The notes: generated by a model not told the origin, from the letters alone. Shown: positions 38,652 through 49,524, counted from the first letter of the stretch. The stretch: 64,000 bases of DNA from Rhizobiales bacterium 65-9 (GCA_001899525.1 MKVY01000027.1:220339-284338), one strand, 5' to 3'. Made by a program: numbers and translations.

Positions 38652-39572
38652 ATGTTCCAGTCCTCAGGCGATCTGATCGCCGACCGCCGGTATGACTACG
38701 CGAAAGCGGCGGCCGCCGAAGGCGATCACGGCGCGGCGCGCGACCTGCTCGCGCAGACGCTGGAGCTTGCGCCGAGTTGGCCGGCGGCCTGGTTCGCGCT
38801 GGGCGAGGCGCTGCTGGCGCTCGGGGACGAAGCCGGCGCCCGCGACGCCTATGCGCGCTGCCGCGCCCTCGACCCCGCCGACGAGCATGGAGCTTGCGTC
38901 GCGCTGGAAGCGCTCGACGGGCGGCCGGGCGCCGCCGCGATGAGTCCGGCCTATGTGCGCAATCTTTTCGACCAGTACGCCGAGCGCTTCGACAATCACC
39001 TGACGCGGCATCTCGCCTATCGCGGCCCGGAGGTTCTGCTCGCCGCGATCACGCGCGCCTGCGCGATCGAAGGGCTGCGGACGCCGTTTGTCCGCGCGCT
39101 CGATCTCGGCTGCGGCACGGGGCTTTTCGGAGAGGCGCTGGGCGACATGGCGACGGCCATAGACGGCGTCGACCTGTCGCCGCGCATGCTGCGCAAGGCG
39201 AAGAAGCGCGGCTGCTACGACAGGCTTTCGGACGAGGACATGCTGGCGTTCCTCGCCAGGGCCGAGCCGGGGCGGTACGACCTCGTCGCCGCCGCCGACG
39301 TTTTCGTTTATGTCGGCGACCTCGCGCCCGTCTTCGCCGCCGCGGCGCGCGCGCTGACGCCGCGCGGCCTGTTCGCATTCAGCATTCAACGGTGCGAGAA
39401 CGCCGACTATGCGCTTGGTCCCGAGCGGCGCTTCTCGCACAGCATCGGCTATGTGGAGACGGCGCTGCGCGACGCCGGCTTTGCGCCGCCGCGGATCGAG
39501 CTTGCGTCGACGCGCAACGAGAGCAAGGCGCCCGTCCCCGGCGCGATCGCGACCGCCCTGCGTCAACGGTGA
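38652..39572 (+). CDS. SAM-dependent methyltransferase with N-terminal TPR repeats
   Basis: The 306-residue protein has two to three TPR-like helical hairpins (about 10-85, such as ARDLLAQTLELAPSWPAAWFALGEALL) followed by a class I methyltransferase domain. Motif I is ALDLGCGTGLFGEAL near residue 150, then IDGVDLSPRML and the later FSIQ strand. This is the COG4976 family of predicted TPR methyltransferases, whose substrates are mostly uncharacterised. No operon partner is obvious. Confidence 0.9.
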   Translation: MFQSSGDLIADRRYDYAKAAAAEGDHGAARDLLAQTLELAPSWPAAWFALGEALLALGDEAGARDAYARCRALDPADEHGACVALEALDGRPGAAAMSPAYVRNLFDQYAERFDNHLTRHLAYRGPEVLLAAITRACAIEGLRTPFVRALDLGCGTGLFGEALGDMATAIDGVDLSPRMLRKAKKRGCYDRLSDEDMLAFLARAEPGRYDLVAAADVFVYVGDLAPVFAAAARALTPRGLFAFSIQRCENADYALGPERRFSHSIGYVETALRDAGFAPPRIELASTRNESKAPVPGAIATALRQR

Positions 39573-39663
39573 CGCCCGGCCCTGCGTCCGCCATGCTGGC
39601 CTCGCAGGCCGGCATGAGCTAAACCGTCGCCGCCACGGAACGGGGCTGAAACCGGAGGCGGAG

Positions 39664-40035
39664 ATGAGCGCCAGCGCCAGCGTGCGAGCCTTGCTTGAAG
39701 CGAAGGCCGCCGCGCTCGTCACGAAATCCGCCGATATTCTCGAGCAGATGATCGACCCGAATTTTCTTTACGTGAACTCCCTCGGCAACAAATTCGGAAA
39801 GGAAGAATTCATCGCCGTGTTCTGCCGCTCGGGCGCGATTACCTTCCTCAACCAGCGGCTCAGCAATATCGAGGTGATCGATTATGACGCTTTCGCCATC
39901 GCCTCGCTGACGATCGAGGATCACATCATCGAGCGGGGCGAATTGTCGGCGGGGCACTATCGTTCGCTCTGCGTGTTCAGGAACGTCAACGGCCGCTGGC
40001 GCTGGGCGGCCGGGCAGACATCCTCCGTGCTGTGA
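39664..40035 (+). CDS. NTF2-like / SnoaL (DUF4440) protein
   Basis: The 123-residue protein has the NTF2-like fold pattern: an N-terminal helix run (SVRALLEAKAAALV), a short loop, FLYVNSLGNKFGKEEFI, then four beta strands ending GRWRWAAGQTS. Proteins of this family can be small enzymes or ligand binders; the catalytic residues vary and none can be assigned. I start at ATG 39664, which has GGAGGCGGAG directly upstream. It converges on the SMP-30 gene with 6 bases between. Confidence 0.82.
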   Translation: MSASASVRALLEAKAAALVTKSADILEQMIDPNFLYVNSLGNKFGKEEFIAVFCRSGAITFLNQRLSNIEVIDYDAFAIASLTIEDHIIERGELSAGHYRSLCVFRNVNGRWRWAAGQTSSVL

Positions 40036-40041
40036 TCCCGC

Positions 40042-40974
40042 TCAGCCCGCCGCGACGCCATTGATCGCGAGGTAGGCGGAATAGAGCGACGTGGTGCCGC
40101 AGATGAAGAGCCGGTTTTTCTTCGCGCCGCCGAACGTCACATTCGCGACGATCTCGGGAATCCTGATCTTTCCGATCAGCGAGCCGTCCGGCAGATAGCA
40201 ATGCACGCCGTCTCGCGCGCTCGTCCACAGGCGCCCGTCGGCGTCGAAACGGAAGCCGTCGAAAACGCCATCAGTGCATTCCGCGAACAGCGCGCTCTCG
40301 CCGAGCTTCTTCCCGTTCGACGAGACGATCAGCCGGCGAATATGCCTGGGGCCGTCCAGCCGATGCGAGACGCCGGTGTCGGCGATGTAGAGAAAGCTTT
40401 CGTCGGGCGAGAAAGCGAGGCCGTTCGGGCGCTCGAAATCGTCGGCGACCACATCAACCGCGCCCGACGACGGATCGATGCGATAAACCTGGCATTTTCC
40501 GATCTCGCTGTCGGCCCGCTCGCCCTCATAATCCATGCGGATGCCGTAATCGGGATCGGTGAACCAGATCGATCCGTCCGATTTCACGACGAGGTCGTTC
40601 GGCGAGTTGAAGCGCTTTCCCTTCCAGCGGTCGGCGAGCACGGTGATCGAGCCGTCATGCTCGGTCCGGGTGACGCGGCGGGCGAGATGCTCGCAGGTGA
40701 CGAGCCGCCCCTGCCGATCCACGGTGTTGCCGTTGGAGTTGTTCGACGGGTTGCGGAACACCGACACCGATCCGTCGCACTCGTCATAGCGCAGCATGCG
40801 GTTGTTCGGGATGTCCGACCAGACGAGGTAGCGTCCGGCCGCGAACCAGGCCGGCCCCTCGCTCCAGCGCGCGCCGGTCCACAGCCGTTCGACCCGCGCA
40901 TGGCCGATGACGCAGGACCTGAAGCGCGGATCGAGATGCTCGAAGCCCGCGCCCTCCGGCTCGCCGTAGTACAT
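40042..40974 (-). CDS. SMP-30/gluconolactonase-family protein
   Basis: The 310-residue protein shows repeated beta-propeller blades of the SMP-30/Gluconolactonase/LRE family: WSEGPAWFAAGRYLVWSDI, FNSPNDLVVKSDGSIWFTDPDYG, and RPNGLAFSPDESFLYIADTG. Members hydrolyse sugar lactones with a divalent metal bound by Glu, Asn and Asp residues in these motifs; the Glu in SEGP, Asn in SPND and Asp in ADTG are present. I start at ATG 40974 (AGGGTGGGG upstream). It lies 34 bases after vapC on the same strand. Confidence 0.9.
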   Translation of the reverse strand: MYYGEPEGAGFEHLDPRFRSCVIGHARVERLWTGARWSEGPAWFAAGRYLVWSDIPNNRMLRYDECDGSVSVFRNPSNNSNGNTVDRQGRLVTCEHLARRVTRTEHDGSITVLADRWKGKRFNSPNDLVVKSDGSIWFTDPDYGIRMDYEGERADSEIGKCQVYRIDPSSGAVDVVADDFERPNGLAFSPDESFLYIADTGVSHRLDGPRHIRRLIVSSNGKKLGESALFAECTDGVFDGFRFDADGRLWTSARDGVHCYLPDGSLIGKIRIPEIVANVTFGGAKKNRLFICGTTSLYSAYLAINGVAAG

Positions 40975-41008
40975 GATGTTTCCCCACCCTTTTTCAGAAC
41001 AGCCGCAA

Positions 41009-41470
41009 TCAGCCCGCGCAGATCGCCTCCGTCGCGACGGCGACACCATCGTCGTTCGGCCGCAAGATCACCGGGCCGCCCTGTGGCGACGTGATCCGCT
41101 GGTCGTTTGTCACGAAATAGGCGCATCCCGCTTCAATCGCGGCGACCAGATGGATCGCATCGGCAAGGTTGAGTTTGCCCTTGTGCGCCGCACGGATCCG
41201 GGCGGACTCAAGCAAGATTCGCCGGGTCACCGGCGTAACGAAGAGAGGACCGTCGCGCCGGAACAGATTGAGGTAGAGACGCTTCAGCGCGAGAGCTCGC
41301 CGCTTCTCAACGCCAGCCATGATCTCCGCAAGCGCAAGCTCGCTAGTCGCAATCGAGCGCGGCCTTGTCTCCAGTAGAGCGAGAAGGCGCCTCGGCGCGG
41401 TCGCGACACTGTCGTCTCCCTCGAACGCGTAACAGAAACACATCGCGTCAAGATAGACGACGCTTTTCAC
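41009..41470 (-). CDS. vapC: VapC-like PIN-domain toxin
   Basis: PIN-domain toxins are metal-dependent RNases. The 153-residue protein has the acidic triad or tetrad: Asp8 (VVYLDAM), Glu44 (TSELALAEI), Asp104 (NLADAIHL) and Asp123 (VTNDQRI). It overlaps its antitoxin by ATGA, the usual arrangement. It is placed between yejE and the SMP-30 gene. Its RNA target is unknown. Confidence 0.9.
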   Translation of the reverse strand: MKSVVYLDAMCFCYAFEGDDSVATAPRRLLALLETRPRSIATSELALAEIMAGVEKRRALALKRLYLNLFRRDGPLFVTPVTRRILLESARIRAAHKGKLNLADAIHLVAAIEAGCAYFVTNDQRITSPQGGPVILRPNDDGVAVATEAICAG

Positions 41471-41694
41471 CTGTTATCCCATTCGTCCCGAAGGGCGCGA
41501 AACTCGCGATCAATATCCTCCTGGGCGCGAAATGGCGGTCGCCGCGCGGCAAGGATTTCTCCAAGAGTCATCGCCGGCTCTTCAACGCCCTCCTGCACGA
41601 CAGTCACCGTGACGGCGGCCGAGGGATCGATTCCCTCGCGCAAATCCGCCGGGAGTTGAGACGCCGGATAATGTTCGCGAACAATCCTGTTCAT
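41467..41694 (-). CDS. VapB-like antitoxin
   Basis: The 75-residue protein starts with a short basic segment (MNRIVREHYPASQLP), has a beta-rich middle containing VTVTVVQE, and ends in an acidic, probably disordered helix (RAQEDIDREFRALRDEWDNR) suited to wrapping the toxin. It is translationally coupled to vapC by a four-base overlap. It begins 20 bases after the yejE stop, so the pair may be read from the importer operon, the expected location of an ATPase gene. Confidence 0.78.
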   Translation of the reverse strand: MNRIVREHYPASQLPADLREGIDPSAAVTVTVVQEGVEEPAMTLGEILAARRPPFRAQEDIDREFRALRDEWDNR

Positions 41695-41714
41695 GAGGCG
41701 ATCCTAGCCCATCC

Positions 41715-42887
41715 TCAGGCGAATGTCTTCCTTGGATCGAAAGCGTCGCGCACCGCCTCGCCGACGAAAATCAGAAGCGACAGCATGAAGGCGATGGCGA
41801 AGAAAGCGGTCAGGGCGAGCCACGGCGCCTGCAGGTTCGACTTGCCCTGCTGCAGCATCTCGCCAAGCGAGGGCGAACCGGGCGGCAGTCCGAGCCCGAG
41901 GAAATCGAGCGAGGTGAGCGTGGTGATCGACCCATTCAGAATGAAAGGAAGGAAGGTGAGCGTCGCGACCATCGCGTTCGGCAACAGATGCTTGACGATG
42001 ATCCTGCCGTTGGACAAGCCGAGCGCGCGCGCGGCGCGGACATATTCAAAGTTGCGCGCGCGCAGGAACTCGGCGCGCACGACGCCGACCAGCGACACCC
42101 ACGAGAACAGCAGCAGGATGCCGAGAAGAACGAAGAAACCCGGCGTGATCACCGCCGAGAGGATGATCAGCACATAAAGCGACGGCACCGACGTCCAGAT
42201 CTCGATCACGCGCTGGAAGATCAGATCGACCCAGCCGCCGAAAAATCCCTGCACCGCGCCGGCCGCGACCCCGATCACCGACGACGCGACGGCCAGAACG
42301 AGCCCGAACAGCACCGACAGGCGAAATCCGTAAATCAGGCGCGCGAACAAATCGCGCCCCTGATCGTCGGTGCCGAGCCAGTTCCATTCAATGTCGCGGC
42401 AGCCGAGGCTCGCCGGATCCCTTCCCTTGTTGGCGTCAAGCTTGGCGGCGGAGGGCCGGCATTGCTCATCGCTCAGGAGCCAGGTCGGAGCGGAGGGCGC
42501 CGGCGTCGGCACGTCGAGATTGACGGTTCTGTAAGAGAAGCGAACCGGCGGCCAGATCGCGAAGCCATGCGCGCCGATCTCGTTGGAGATCACCGGATCG
42601 CGATAGTCCGTGCGCGCGAGGAAGCCGCCGAATTTTTCCTCCGGATAATCGACGAAAACAGGATAAAGCCACTCGCCCTTGTAGCTGACGAAAAGCGGCC
42701 GGTCGTTGGCGAGAAACTCCGCGAACAGCGAGACGACGAACAGGATCGCGAAAATCCAGAAAGACCAGTAGCCGCGCCGGTTGGCGCGAAAATTGGCGAT
42801 GCGGCGGCGGTTGATCGGCGACAGGCGAAACCGGCCGCGCCGCATCGACGGCGCAAGCGGAAAGGATGCGGTCGCGGCGGCGGTCAT
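41715..42887 (-). CDS. yejE: YejE-type peptide ABC transporter permease
   Basis: The 390-residue permease resembles YejE, which imports microcin C and other peptides in enterobacteria. A short cytoplasmic tail and helix (about 33-53) precede a large periplasmic segment of about 120 residues, with LGTDDQGRDLFARLIYG, before the BPD_transp_1 domain. The coupling motif is YVRAARALGLSNGRI. It begins one base after yejB ends. Unlike the usual yejABEF order, no ATPase gene follows: a vapBC pair stands there. Confidence 0.9.
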   Translation of the reverse strand: MTAAATASFPLAPSMRRGRFRLSPINRRRIANFRANRRGYWSFWIFAILFVVSLFAEFLANDRPLFVSYKGEWLYPVFVDYPEEKFGGFLARTDYRDPVISNEIGAHGFAIWPPVRFSYRTVNLDVPTPAPSAPTWLLSDEQCRPSAAKLDANKGRDPASLGCRDIEWNWLGTDDQGRDLFARLIYGFRLSVLFGLVLAVASSVIGVAAGAVQGFFGGWVDLIFQRVIEIWTSVPSLYVLIILSAVITPGFFVLLGILLLFSWVSLVGVVRAEFLRARNFEYVRAARALGLSNGRIIVKHLLPNAMVATLTFLPFILNGSITTLTSLDFLGLGLPPGSPSLGEMLQQGKSNLQAPWLALTAFFAIAFMLSLLIFVGEAVRDAFDPRKTFA

Positions 42888-42888
42888 G

Positions 42889-43983
42889 TCACGCCTCCCG
42901 CGTCTCGAAATCGATGCGCGGATCGATCCAGGTGTAGGTCAGGTCCGACAGAAGATGCACGAACAGGCTGATCAGGGAGAAGATGAAGAGATTGGCGAAG
43001 ACCACGGCGTAGTCGCGGTTCAGCACGGATTCATAGGACAGGAGCCCGATGCCATCGAGCGAGAAGATCGTCTCGATCAGCAGCGATCCGGCGAAGAACG
43101 CGCTGATGAAGGCGCCGGGAAAACCGGCGACAACGATCAGCATCGCGTTGCGGAAAACATGGCCGTAAAGAACGCGCCGCTCAGTGAGGCCCTTCATTCG
43201 CGCCGTCAGCACATATTGCTTGCGGATTTCGTCGAGGAAGGAGTTCTTGGTCAACAGCGTCGACGTGGCGAAAGCCGACAGCGCCATCGCCGTAACGGGC
43301 AGCGTGATGTGCCAGAGATAATCGACGATCTTGCCGGCGAAGGAGAGCTGGCTCCAATTGTCGGAATAGAGCCCGCGCAACGGGAATATCTGCCAGAACG
43401 ATCCGCCGGCGAACAGGACGATCAGCAGGATCGCGAACAGGAAGCCCGGAATGGCGTAACCGACGATGACGACGCCGGAGGTCCAGACGTCGAACGGCGA
43501 TCCGTCGCGGACCGCCTTGCGCACGCCGAGCGGAATCGAGATCGCATAGGACAGAAGCGTCATCCAGAGACCAAGCGAGATCGATACCGGCAGCTTCTCG
43601 CGGATGAGCTGGAGGACAGACACGTCGCGGAAATAGCTCTTGCCGAAATCGAAACGGCTATAGTCCCACAGCATCTTGAGGAACCGCTCGGGCGCAGGCT
43701 TGTCGAAGCCGAACTGCTTCTCAAGCTCCTTGATCAGCGCCGGATCGAGCCCCTGCGCGCCGCGATAGTTCGACGCCTGACCGCCGCCCTGCGCCGCGCC
43801 GCCGAAATCGCCGCCCGCGCCGCCGCCAAGGCGCGAACTGGTTGAATCATTGCCCTGCAACTGCGCGATGATGCGCTCGACCGGACCGCCCGGCGCGAAC
43901 TGCACGATGACGAACGAGACGAGCATGATCCCAAGGATCGTTGGAATCATCAGCAGCAGGCGGCGCGCGATATAGGCGAGCAT
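42889..43983 (-). CDS. yejB: YejB-type peptide ABC transporter permease
   Basis: The 364-residue protein has the DppB-type topology: an N-terminal helix ([20 protein letters not shown]), a periplasmic stretch with a Gly-rich insert (about 52-70), and the permease domain from about residue 145. The insert is a YejB hallmark. The coupling segment reads [14 protein letters not shown]. It would dimerise with YejE and interact with the YejA-like binding protein. Confidence 0.9.
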   Translation of the reverse strand: MLAYIARRLLLMIPTILGIMLVSFVIVQFAPGGPVERIIAQLQGNDSTSSRLGGGAGGDFGGAAQGGGQASNYRGAQGLDPALIKELEKQFGFDKPAPERFLKMLWDYSRFDFGKSYFRDVSVLQLIREKLPVSISLGLWMTLLSYAISIPLGVRKAVRDGSPFDVWTSGVVIVGYAIPGFLFAILLIVLFAGGSFWQIFPLRGLYSDNWSQLSFAGKIVDYLWHITLPVTAMALSAFATSTLLTKNSFLDEIRKQYVLTARMKGLTERRVLYGHVFRNAMLIVVAGFPGAFISAFFAGSLLIETIFSLDGIGLLSYESVLNRDYAVVFANLFIFSLISLFVHLLSDLTYTWIDPRIDFETREA

Positions 43984-44170
43984 CGATTAAATCCAGTGCG
44001 TGCTCATGCGCGGACAGGTTCCGCGCCTGCACGCCTTACTTTCAACAGAGCGTCAAGACGTGGATGGCCGGGACAAGCCAGACCGGGACGGACAACCCGC
44101 ATACGGTCTCTGTCGAAACCTGCCCGGCATGACGCGACGGGACAAACTCGCATGGCGAAAAAGAAATCCG

Positions 44171-46057
44171 TCACCCCTGCGTTCCGCTGGCCTTCGCCTT
44201 GTCGGCGTCCCACCACCACAGACCCGGCGCGCCAGAGCCGTATTTCGGTTTCACGTCCGGCCGTGAGAAGGCGTCCCAATAGGCGACCCATTCCTTGCCG
44301 AGATAGAACATCGGCACCCAGTAATGGCCCGACCGCATGACGCGGTCGAGCGCCCGCGTCGCCACCGTGATCTCCTGCATCGATTCGGCGCGGCCGATGC
44401 GATCGATCAGCGCGTCCACGCAGGGGTTGTCGACGCCGCCCATGTTGCGGCCGCCGGAATGCTTGCCCGATTCCGAGCCGTAGACGATGCGCAGCGTATC
44501 GCCGGGGATGAGGCCGTTCGACATGTTGCGGCTCGCGATGTCGAAATCGAAATCCTTCATGCGCGCCTCATATTGCGCGGCGTCGATGATGCGCGAGAAA
44601 GCGTCGATGCCCAGCCGCTTCAGGTTGGCCTGAAAGGGCTGCGTGTGCGGCTGCAGCGCGGCCTGGAAATCGAGAAACTCGATGCGGAACGGCTTGCCGT
44701 CGGGCAGCATCAGCGCATTGCCCTGACGTTTGCAGCCGGCGTCGCGCAGAAGCTGATCGGCCTGCCGCAGCAGATTGCGGTCGGCGCCGGAGCCGTCGCT
44801 CACGGGCGGAACCCAGACCTCGTCAAAGGTTTCGGGCGGCGCCTTGTCGCGGAACGGTTCGAGAAGCGCGAGCTCCTCCGGGGACGGTTTGCCCACGGCC
44901 TTGAAATCGGAATTGTCGAAGAAGGACGTGGTGCGACGATAAGACGAGAACATGATGTTCTTGTTCGTCCACTCGAAATCGAAGCAGAGCGCGATCGCCT
45001 TCCTGATGCGGATATCCTTGAACTGTTCGCGCCGCTGGTTGAACCACCAGCCCTGCGCCGTCGCCGGCAGGCCGGTCTCCAACTCCTCGCGCTTCACCCG
45101 GTTCTCGCGGATCGCCGGAAAATCATAGAGCGTATGCCAGAAGCGCGACGTGAACTCTTGGTTGTAGTTGAGCACGCCTGACTTGAACCCCTCGAACGCC
45201 ACCTGCCGGTCGCGATAATACTCATAGCGCATGCGGGCGAAATTGTTCTGCCCGACATTCACCGGCAGATCCTTGCCCCAGTAATCCGGAACGAGCGCGA
45301 ATTCGATGAAGCGCCCCTGCTCGAACTGCGCGACCTTGTAAGCGCCGGAGCCGAGCGGCGATTCCATCGTCGCCGCCTCGAAATCACGGTCGCGCCAATA
45401 GGCTTCCGACAGGATCGGCATGCCGCCGATCACGAGATGAAGATCGCGGCTACGATTGGCGGACAGGGTGACGGTCGCGATCTCGTCGGAGTCCGCGACA
45501 GCCGACTCCATCTGCTGAAGAATCACGCGAAAGCTCGGATGGCCCTTCGCTTTCAGGATGTTGAGCGAAAAAGCGACGTCTCTCGCGGTCAGTTTCGAAC
45601 CGTCATGAAAGCGCGCCTCGGGACGAAGCAGGAAGCGATAGACGCGCTTGTCGCCAGAGACGCGCACCGCGCGCGCGACGAGCCCGTACTGCGCGCTCGC
45701 CTCGTCAGCCGTGCCGCTCATGAGCGTGTCGTAGATCGAATCCATGCCGGCGGCGCCGTCGCCCCGGAGCACGAGATGGTTGAGCGTATTGAAGGTGTCG
45801 AAGTTCTGGTTGCCGGATGTCGACTTGATCTGGATGCGCAGGATTCCCGCCTTGGGCGCGTTCGGATTGACATAGCGGAAATGCTTGAAGTCGGGCGGCA
45901 GCGCGAGATCGCCGAACAGGGACAGGCCGTGGCTTTCGGTCTCCCCCTGAGCCAGCGCGCGATCCCAGCCGCTCAGCCCGGCCGGCGCAACCGCCGCGGC
46001 GAGACCGCCGGCGACAACGGTCCGCCGGGAGGGGCCTCGATCTCGGTTCTTCGTCAA
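44171..46057 (-). CDS. yejA: YejA-type extracellular solute-binding protein
   Basis: The 628-residue protein is a family 5 peptide-binding protein of the YejA branch. Near the start SRRTVVAGGLAAAV forms a twin-arginine-type signal peptide with a cleavage site near RALAQ. The conserved SBP_bac_5 block LSLFGDLALPPDFKHF and the C-terminal VPMFYLGKEWVAYWD are present. I choose TTG 46057 because GGGGAG lies six bases before it; the longer reading has no support. It is separated from yejB by 187 bases. It delivers peptides to YejBE. Confidence 0.9.
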   Translation of the reverse strand: MTKNRDRGPSRRTVVAGGLAAAVAPAGLSGWDRALAQGETESHGLSLFGDLALPPDFKHFRYVNPNAPKAGILRIQIKSTSGNQNFDTFNTLNHLVLRGDGAAGMDSIYDTLMSGTADEASAQYGLVARAVRVSGDKRVYRFLLRPEARFHDGSKLTARDVAFSLNILKAKGHPSFRVILQQMESAVADSDEIATVTLSANRSRDLHLVIGGMPILSEAYWRDRDFEAATMESPLGSGAYKVAQFEQGRFIEFALVPDYWGKDLPVNVGQNNFARMRYEYYRDRQVAFEGFKSGVLNYNQEFTSRFWHTLYDFPAIRENRVKREELETGLPATAQGWWFNQRREQFKDIRIRKAIALCFDFEWTNKNIMFSSYRRTTSFFDNSDFKAVGKPSPEELALLEPFRDKAPPETFDEVWVPPVSDGSGADRNLLRQADQLLRDAGCKRQGNALMLPDGKPFRIEFLDFQAALQPHTQPFQANLKRLGIDAFSRIIDAAQYEARMKDFDFDIASRNMSNGLIPGDTLRIVYGSESGKHSGGRNMGGVDNPCVDALIDRIGRAESMQEITVATRALDRVMRSGHYWVPMFYLGKEWVAYWDAFSRPDVKPKYGSGAPGLWWWDADKAKASGTQG

Positions 46058-46215
46058 TGCATGCTCCCCGCGCGACGCAGGCTGAATCAACCCTCGCGAG
46101 TATGGCCTGTTTGGCCTGACGGTTGAAATGAAAAGCGCGTCATGCGGACGGGGCGCCGCGTCGCGGCCGCCTGCGCACTGGCGTCCGAAGCGGCAGCAGC
46201 CGTGCGCCATCGACC

Positions 46216-46268
46216 GACCGAGGAATCAGCCTCGGTCAAACAAAAAGGCCGCCTTGCGGCGGCCTTTT
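46216..46268. terminator. Tandem hairpin terminator downstream of the PEP-CTERM gene
   Basis: GGCCGCC (46247-46253) and GGCGGCC (46258-46264) form a 7-bp stem with a TTGC loop, flanked by AAAAA and TTTT runs, so it can terminate in either direction. A second hairpin, GACCGAGG (46216-46223) with CCTCGGTC (46230-46237), lies just beyond it. The region 46058-46288 has no gene. Confidence 0.85.
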
Positions 46269-46288
46269 CGAGGTCAAAGCGGTTCGCT

Positions 46289-46936
46289 TCAGGCGACAGC
46301 GACAGTCGTCCTGCGACGGCGCTGCGCGACGTAGCCGAGGCCGGCGAAGCCGATCAGCATCATGGCCCAGGTCGACGGCTCGGGAACGCCAGCCGCGATG
46401 CTGACATTGTCGAGCGCCGCGCCGTACGCGCCGGCCGTGCCGCTGGCGAAGGTCAGCGTGATCGTCGGGGCGAGAGCGACGAAGCTGAAGCTCTGGGTGC
46501 TCCAGTTCATGGCGCTGTGCGACGCGCCGGTGGTGTCGAACGTATAGAAATTCGTGTCGACGCCAGCGACCGCGACAGCGGCTTTCACCGTCGGCGCGCC
46601 GTCCGGGTTGCCGGCGAGATCGAACTTCACCGTATAGGTCAGGCCCGTGGTCAGGCCGTTGACGATCTGGGTGATCGAGCCGGCGTTGAGACGGTTCAGG
46701 TCGATGCTGCGCACGCCGTCGGAAGCCTGCCAGTAAGTGCCGATATAATCGACGCCCGCTCCGCCGACGGTCCAGCCGGTGATGGCGGTGCTGCCCGCGC
46801 TCAGGCTGGTGAAGCCCGCACCCGGGTTCACCGACGCCGACTCGAAGCTGCCGTTCACGATCGAGACGGCGGCGCTCGCCGATGAGGCGAACATGAAAGC
46901 GCCGGCCAAAGCCGGTAGTATCCTAAGACCAATCAT
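46289..46936 (-). CDS. PEP-CTERM sorting-domain surface protein (choice-of-anchor C like)
   Basis: The 215-residue product has an N-terminal signal peptide ending near SASA at residue 22, a beta-rich domain resembling choice-of-anchor C/DUF642 (IVNGSFESA, GWTVGGAGVDYIGTYWQASDG), and a C-terminal VPEPSTWAMMLIGFAGLGY followed by basic residues. The tail is the PEPxxWA variant recognised by an exosortase. No exosortase gene is in the window. ATG 46936 has AAGGA six bases upstream; TTG 46942 is less likely. A terminator follows. It may be an exported matrix or surface protein. Confidence 0.9.
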   Translation of the reverse strand: MIGLRILPALAGAFMFASSASAAVSIVNGSFESASVNPGAGFTSLSAGSTAITGWTVGGAGVDYIGTYWQASDGVRSIDLNRLNAGSITQIVNGLTTGLTYTVKFDLAGNPDGAPTVKAAVAVAGVDTNFYTFDTTGASHSAMNWSTQSFSFVALAPTITLTFASGTAGAYGAALDNVSIAAGVPEPSTWAMMLIGFAGLGYVAQRRRRTTVAVA

Positions 46937-46978
46937 GGCCAATCCTTAAATTTGTCGCTCTTCGCCCGCTGCGCTCCG

Positions 46979-47005
46979 ATTATGACAATGTCGATTCGCT
47001 GTCAA
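46979..47005 (-). promoter_or_regulatory. Candidate promoter of the PEP-CTERM gene
   Basis: On the minus strand TTGACA (47000-47005) precedes CATAAT (46979-46984), spacing 15. The spacing is shorter than optimal, so the assignment is tentative; a slightly offset -10 (TAATCG) at 17 is possible. Confidence 0.4.
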
Positions 47006-47117
47006 TGACGATTGCTTAACCATGGCGGCGGCGCGAGCCGAAAACTGGGGACAACCGGCGCCGGGCTCGCCCTTGTCGCATCATCTGGATTTATTTCTCC
47101 CCGCAATCGCGCCGTTC

Positions 47118-47146
47118 TTGACTCCTCATGGCGGCCCTCCTATCTG
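47118..47146 (+). promoter_or_regulatory. Sigma-70 promoter of groESL
   Basis: TTGACT (47118-47123) and TATCTG (47141-47146) are separated by 17 bases, close to the alphaproteobacterial housekeeping consensus. Transcription should start near 47153, so the CIRCE element lies in the first transcribed bases. Confidence 0.75.
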
Positions 47147-47157
47147 CGACGCAGCCG

Positions 47158-47184
47158 TTGGCACTCATTAAACTTGAGTGCTAA
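47158..47184 (+). promoter_or_regulatory. CIRCE operator (HrcA binding site)
   Basis: TTGGCACTC-N9-GAGTGCTAA matches the CIRCE inverted repeat TTAGCACTC-N9-GAGTGCTAA with one mismatch. HrcA represses groESL here and releases it on heat shock or GroEL depletion. Nothing else is coded in 46943-47237 between the divergent PEP-CTERM gene and groES. Confidence 0.95.
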
Positions 47185-47237
47185 CAGCCTCTCCCGGCGC
47201 CAGCCGGCTCTATTTGGACGCGATAAGAGGAACTCTC

Positions 47238-47525
47238 ATGAAATTCCGTCCCCTGCATGACCGCGTGGTCGTCAAGCGCCTCGACGGCGAAGAGAAGACC
47301 AAAGGCGGCATCATCATTCCGGACACCGCCAAGGAAAAACCCCAGGAGGGCGAGGTCGTCGCCGTCGGCCCCGGCGGCCGCGATGAATCGGGCAAGCTGA
47401 TCCCGATCGACCTCAAGAAGGGCGACCGCATCCTGTTCGGCAAATGGTCGGGCACCGAAGTCAAGATCGACGGCCAGGAGCTCCTCATCATGAAGGAATC
47501 CGACGTCATGGGCGTGGTCGCGTAA
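47238..47525 (+). CDS. groES: Co-chaperonin GroES
   Basis: The 95-residue protein has the complete GroES sequence: start [14 protein letters not shown], mobile loop [17 protein letters not shown], and the end [16 protein letters not shown] followed by [13 protein letters not shown]. It forms the lid of the GroEL cage. The ATG at 47238 has AGAGGAA upstream. It is under the CIRCE/HrcA control described above, and GroEL follows 51 bases later. Confidence 0.98.
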   Translation: MKFRPLHDRVVVKRLDGEEKTKGGIIIPDTAKEKPQEGEVVAVGPGGRDESGKLIPIDLKKGDRILFGKWSGTEVKIDGQELLIMKESDVMGVVA

Positions 47526-49217
<1,692 letters not shown>

Positions 49218-49249
49218 GTCCAAACCGCTCGGCAAGCCTGAGACAGCTG

Positions 49250-49277
49250 AAAAGCCCCGGAGAAATCCGGGGCTTTT
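49250..49277 (+). terminator. Rho-independent terminator of groESL
   Basis: GCCCCGG (49254-49260) and CCGGGGC (49267-49273) form a 7-bp stem extended by A/T pairs, with loop AGAAAT and TTTT after it and a second T run at 49280. It lies 33 bases after the groEL stop. Confidence 0.92.
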
Positions 49278-49524
49278 CCTTTTGGCGGACCGCGCAGCAG
49301 ACGCCCGGCCGGATCGACCCGCGAGGCCTTCCTCTCGCCCGACAGTCGGCGCCACGGCGGCGGCAGGCGACCCCGGCGTCGTCAACCCGCCTCTGCCTGG
49401 GCATCGGGCGTCCCGCTCTTGCGCACGCGCAAGATCATATCTGCCTTCGAGGTTCTGGCTGGGAAAGGATGCGTATGCCATCTCCGGCGCAACGGCCTCG
49501 GCCGATCGTTTCAACGGAGTCTCC
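49278..49524. other. Non-coding interval between groEL terminator and doxX
   Basis: No gene is supported here. The interval contains CTTGCGCACGCGCAAG, a small inverted repeat near 49417-49432, and the ribosome-binding site ACGGAG before doxX. I see no convincing -35/-10 pair. Confidence 0.4.

Noticed and set aside
44040-44150. GGATGGCCGGGAC-like sequence between yejB and yejA, as a dispersed repeat
   Set aside because: It shows no clear inverted or direct repeat in this window; it could be a decayed element but I cannot support a feature.
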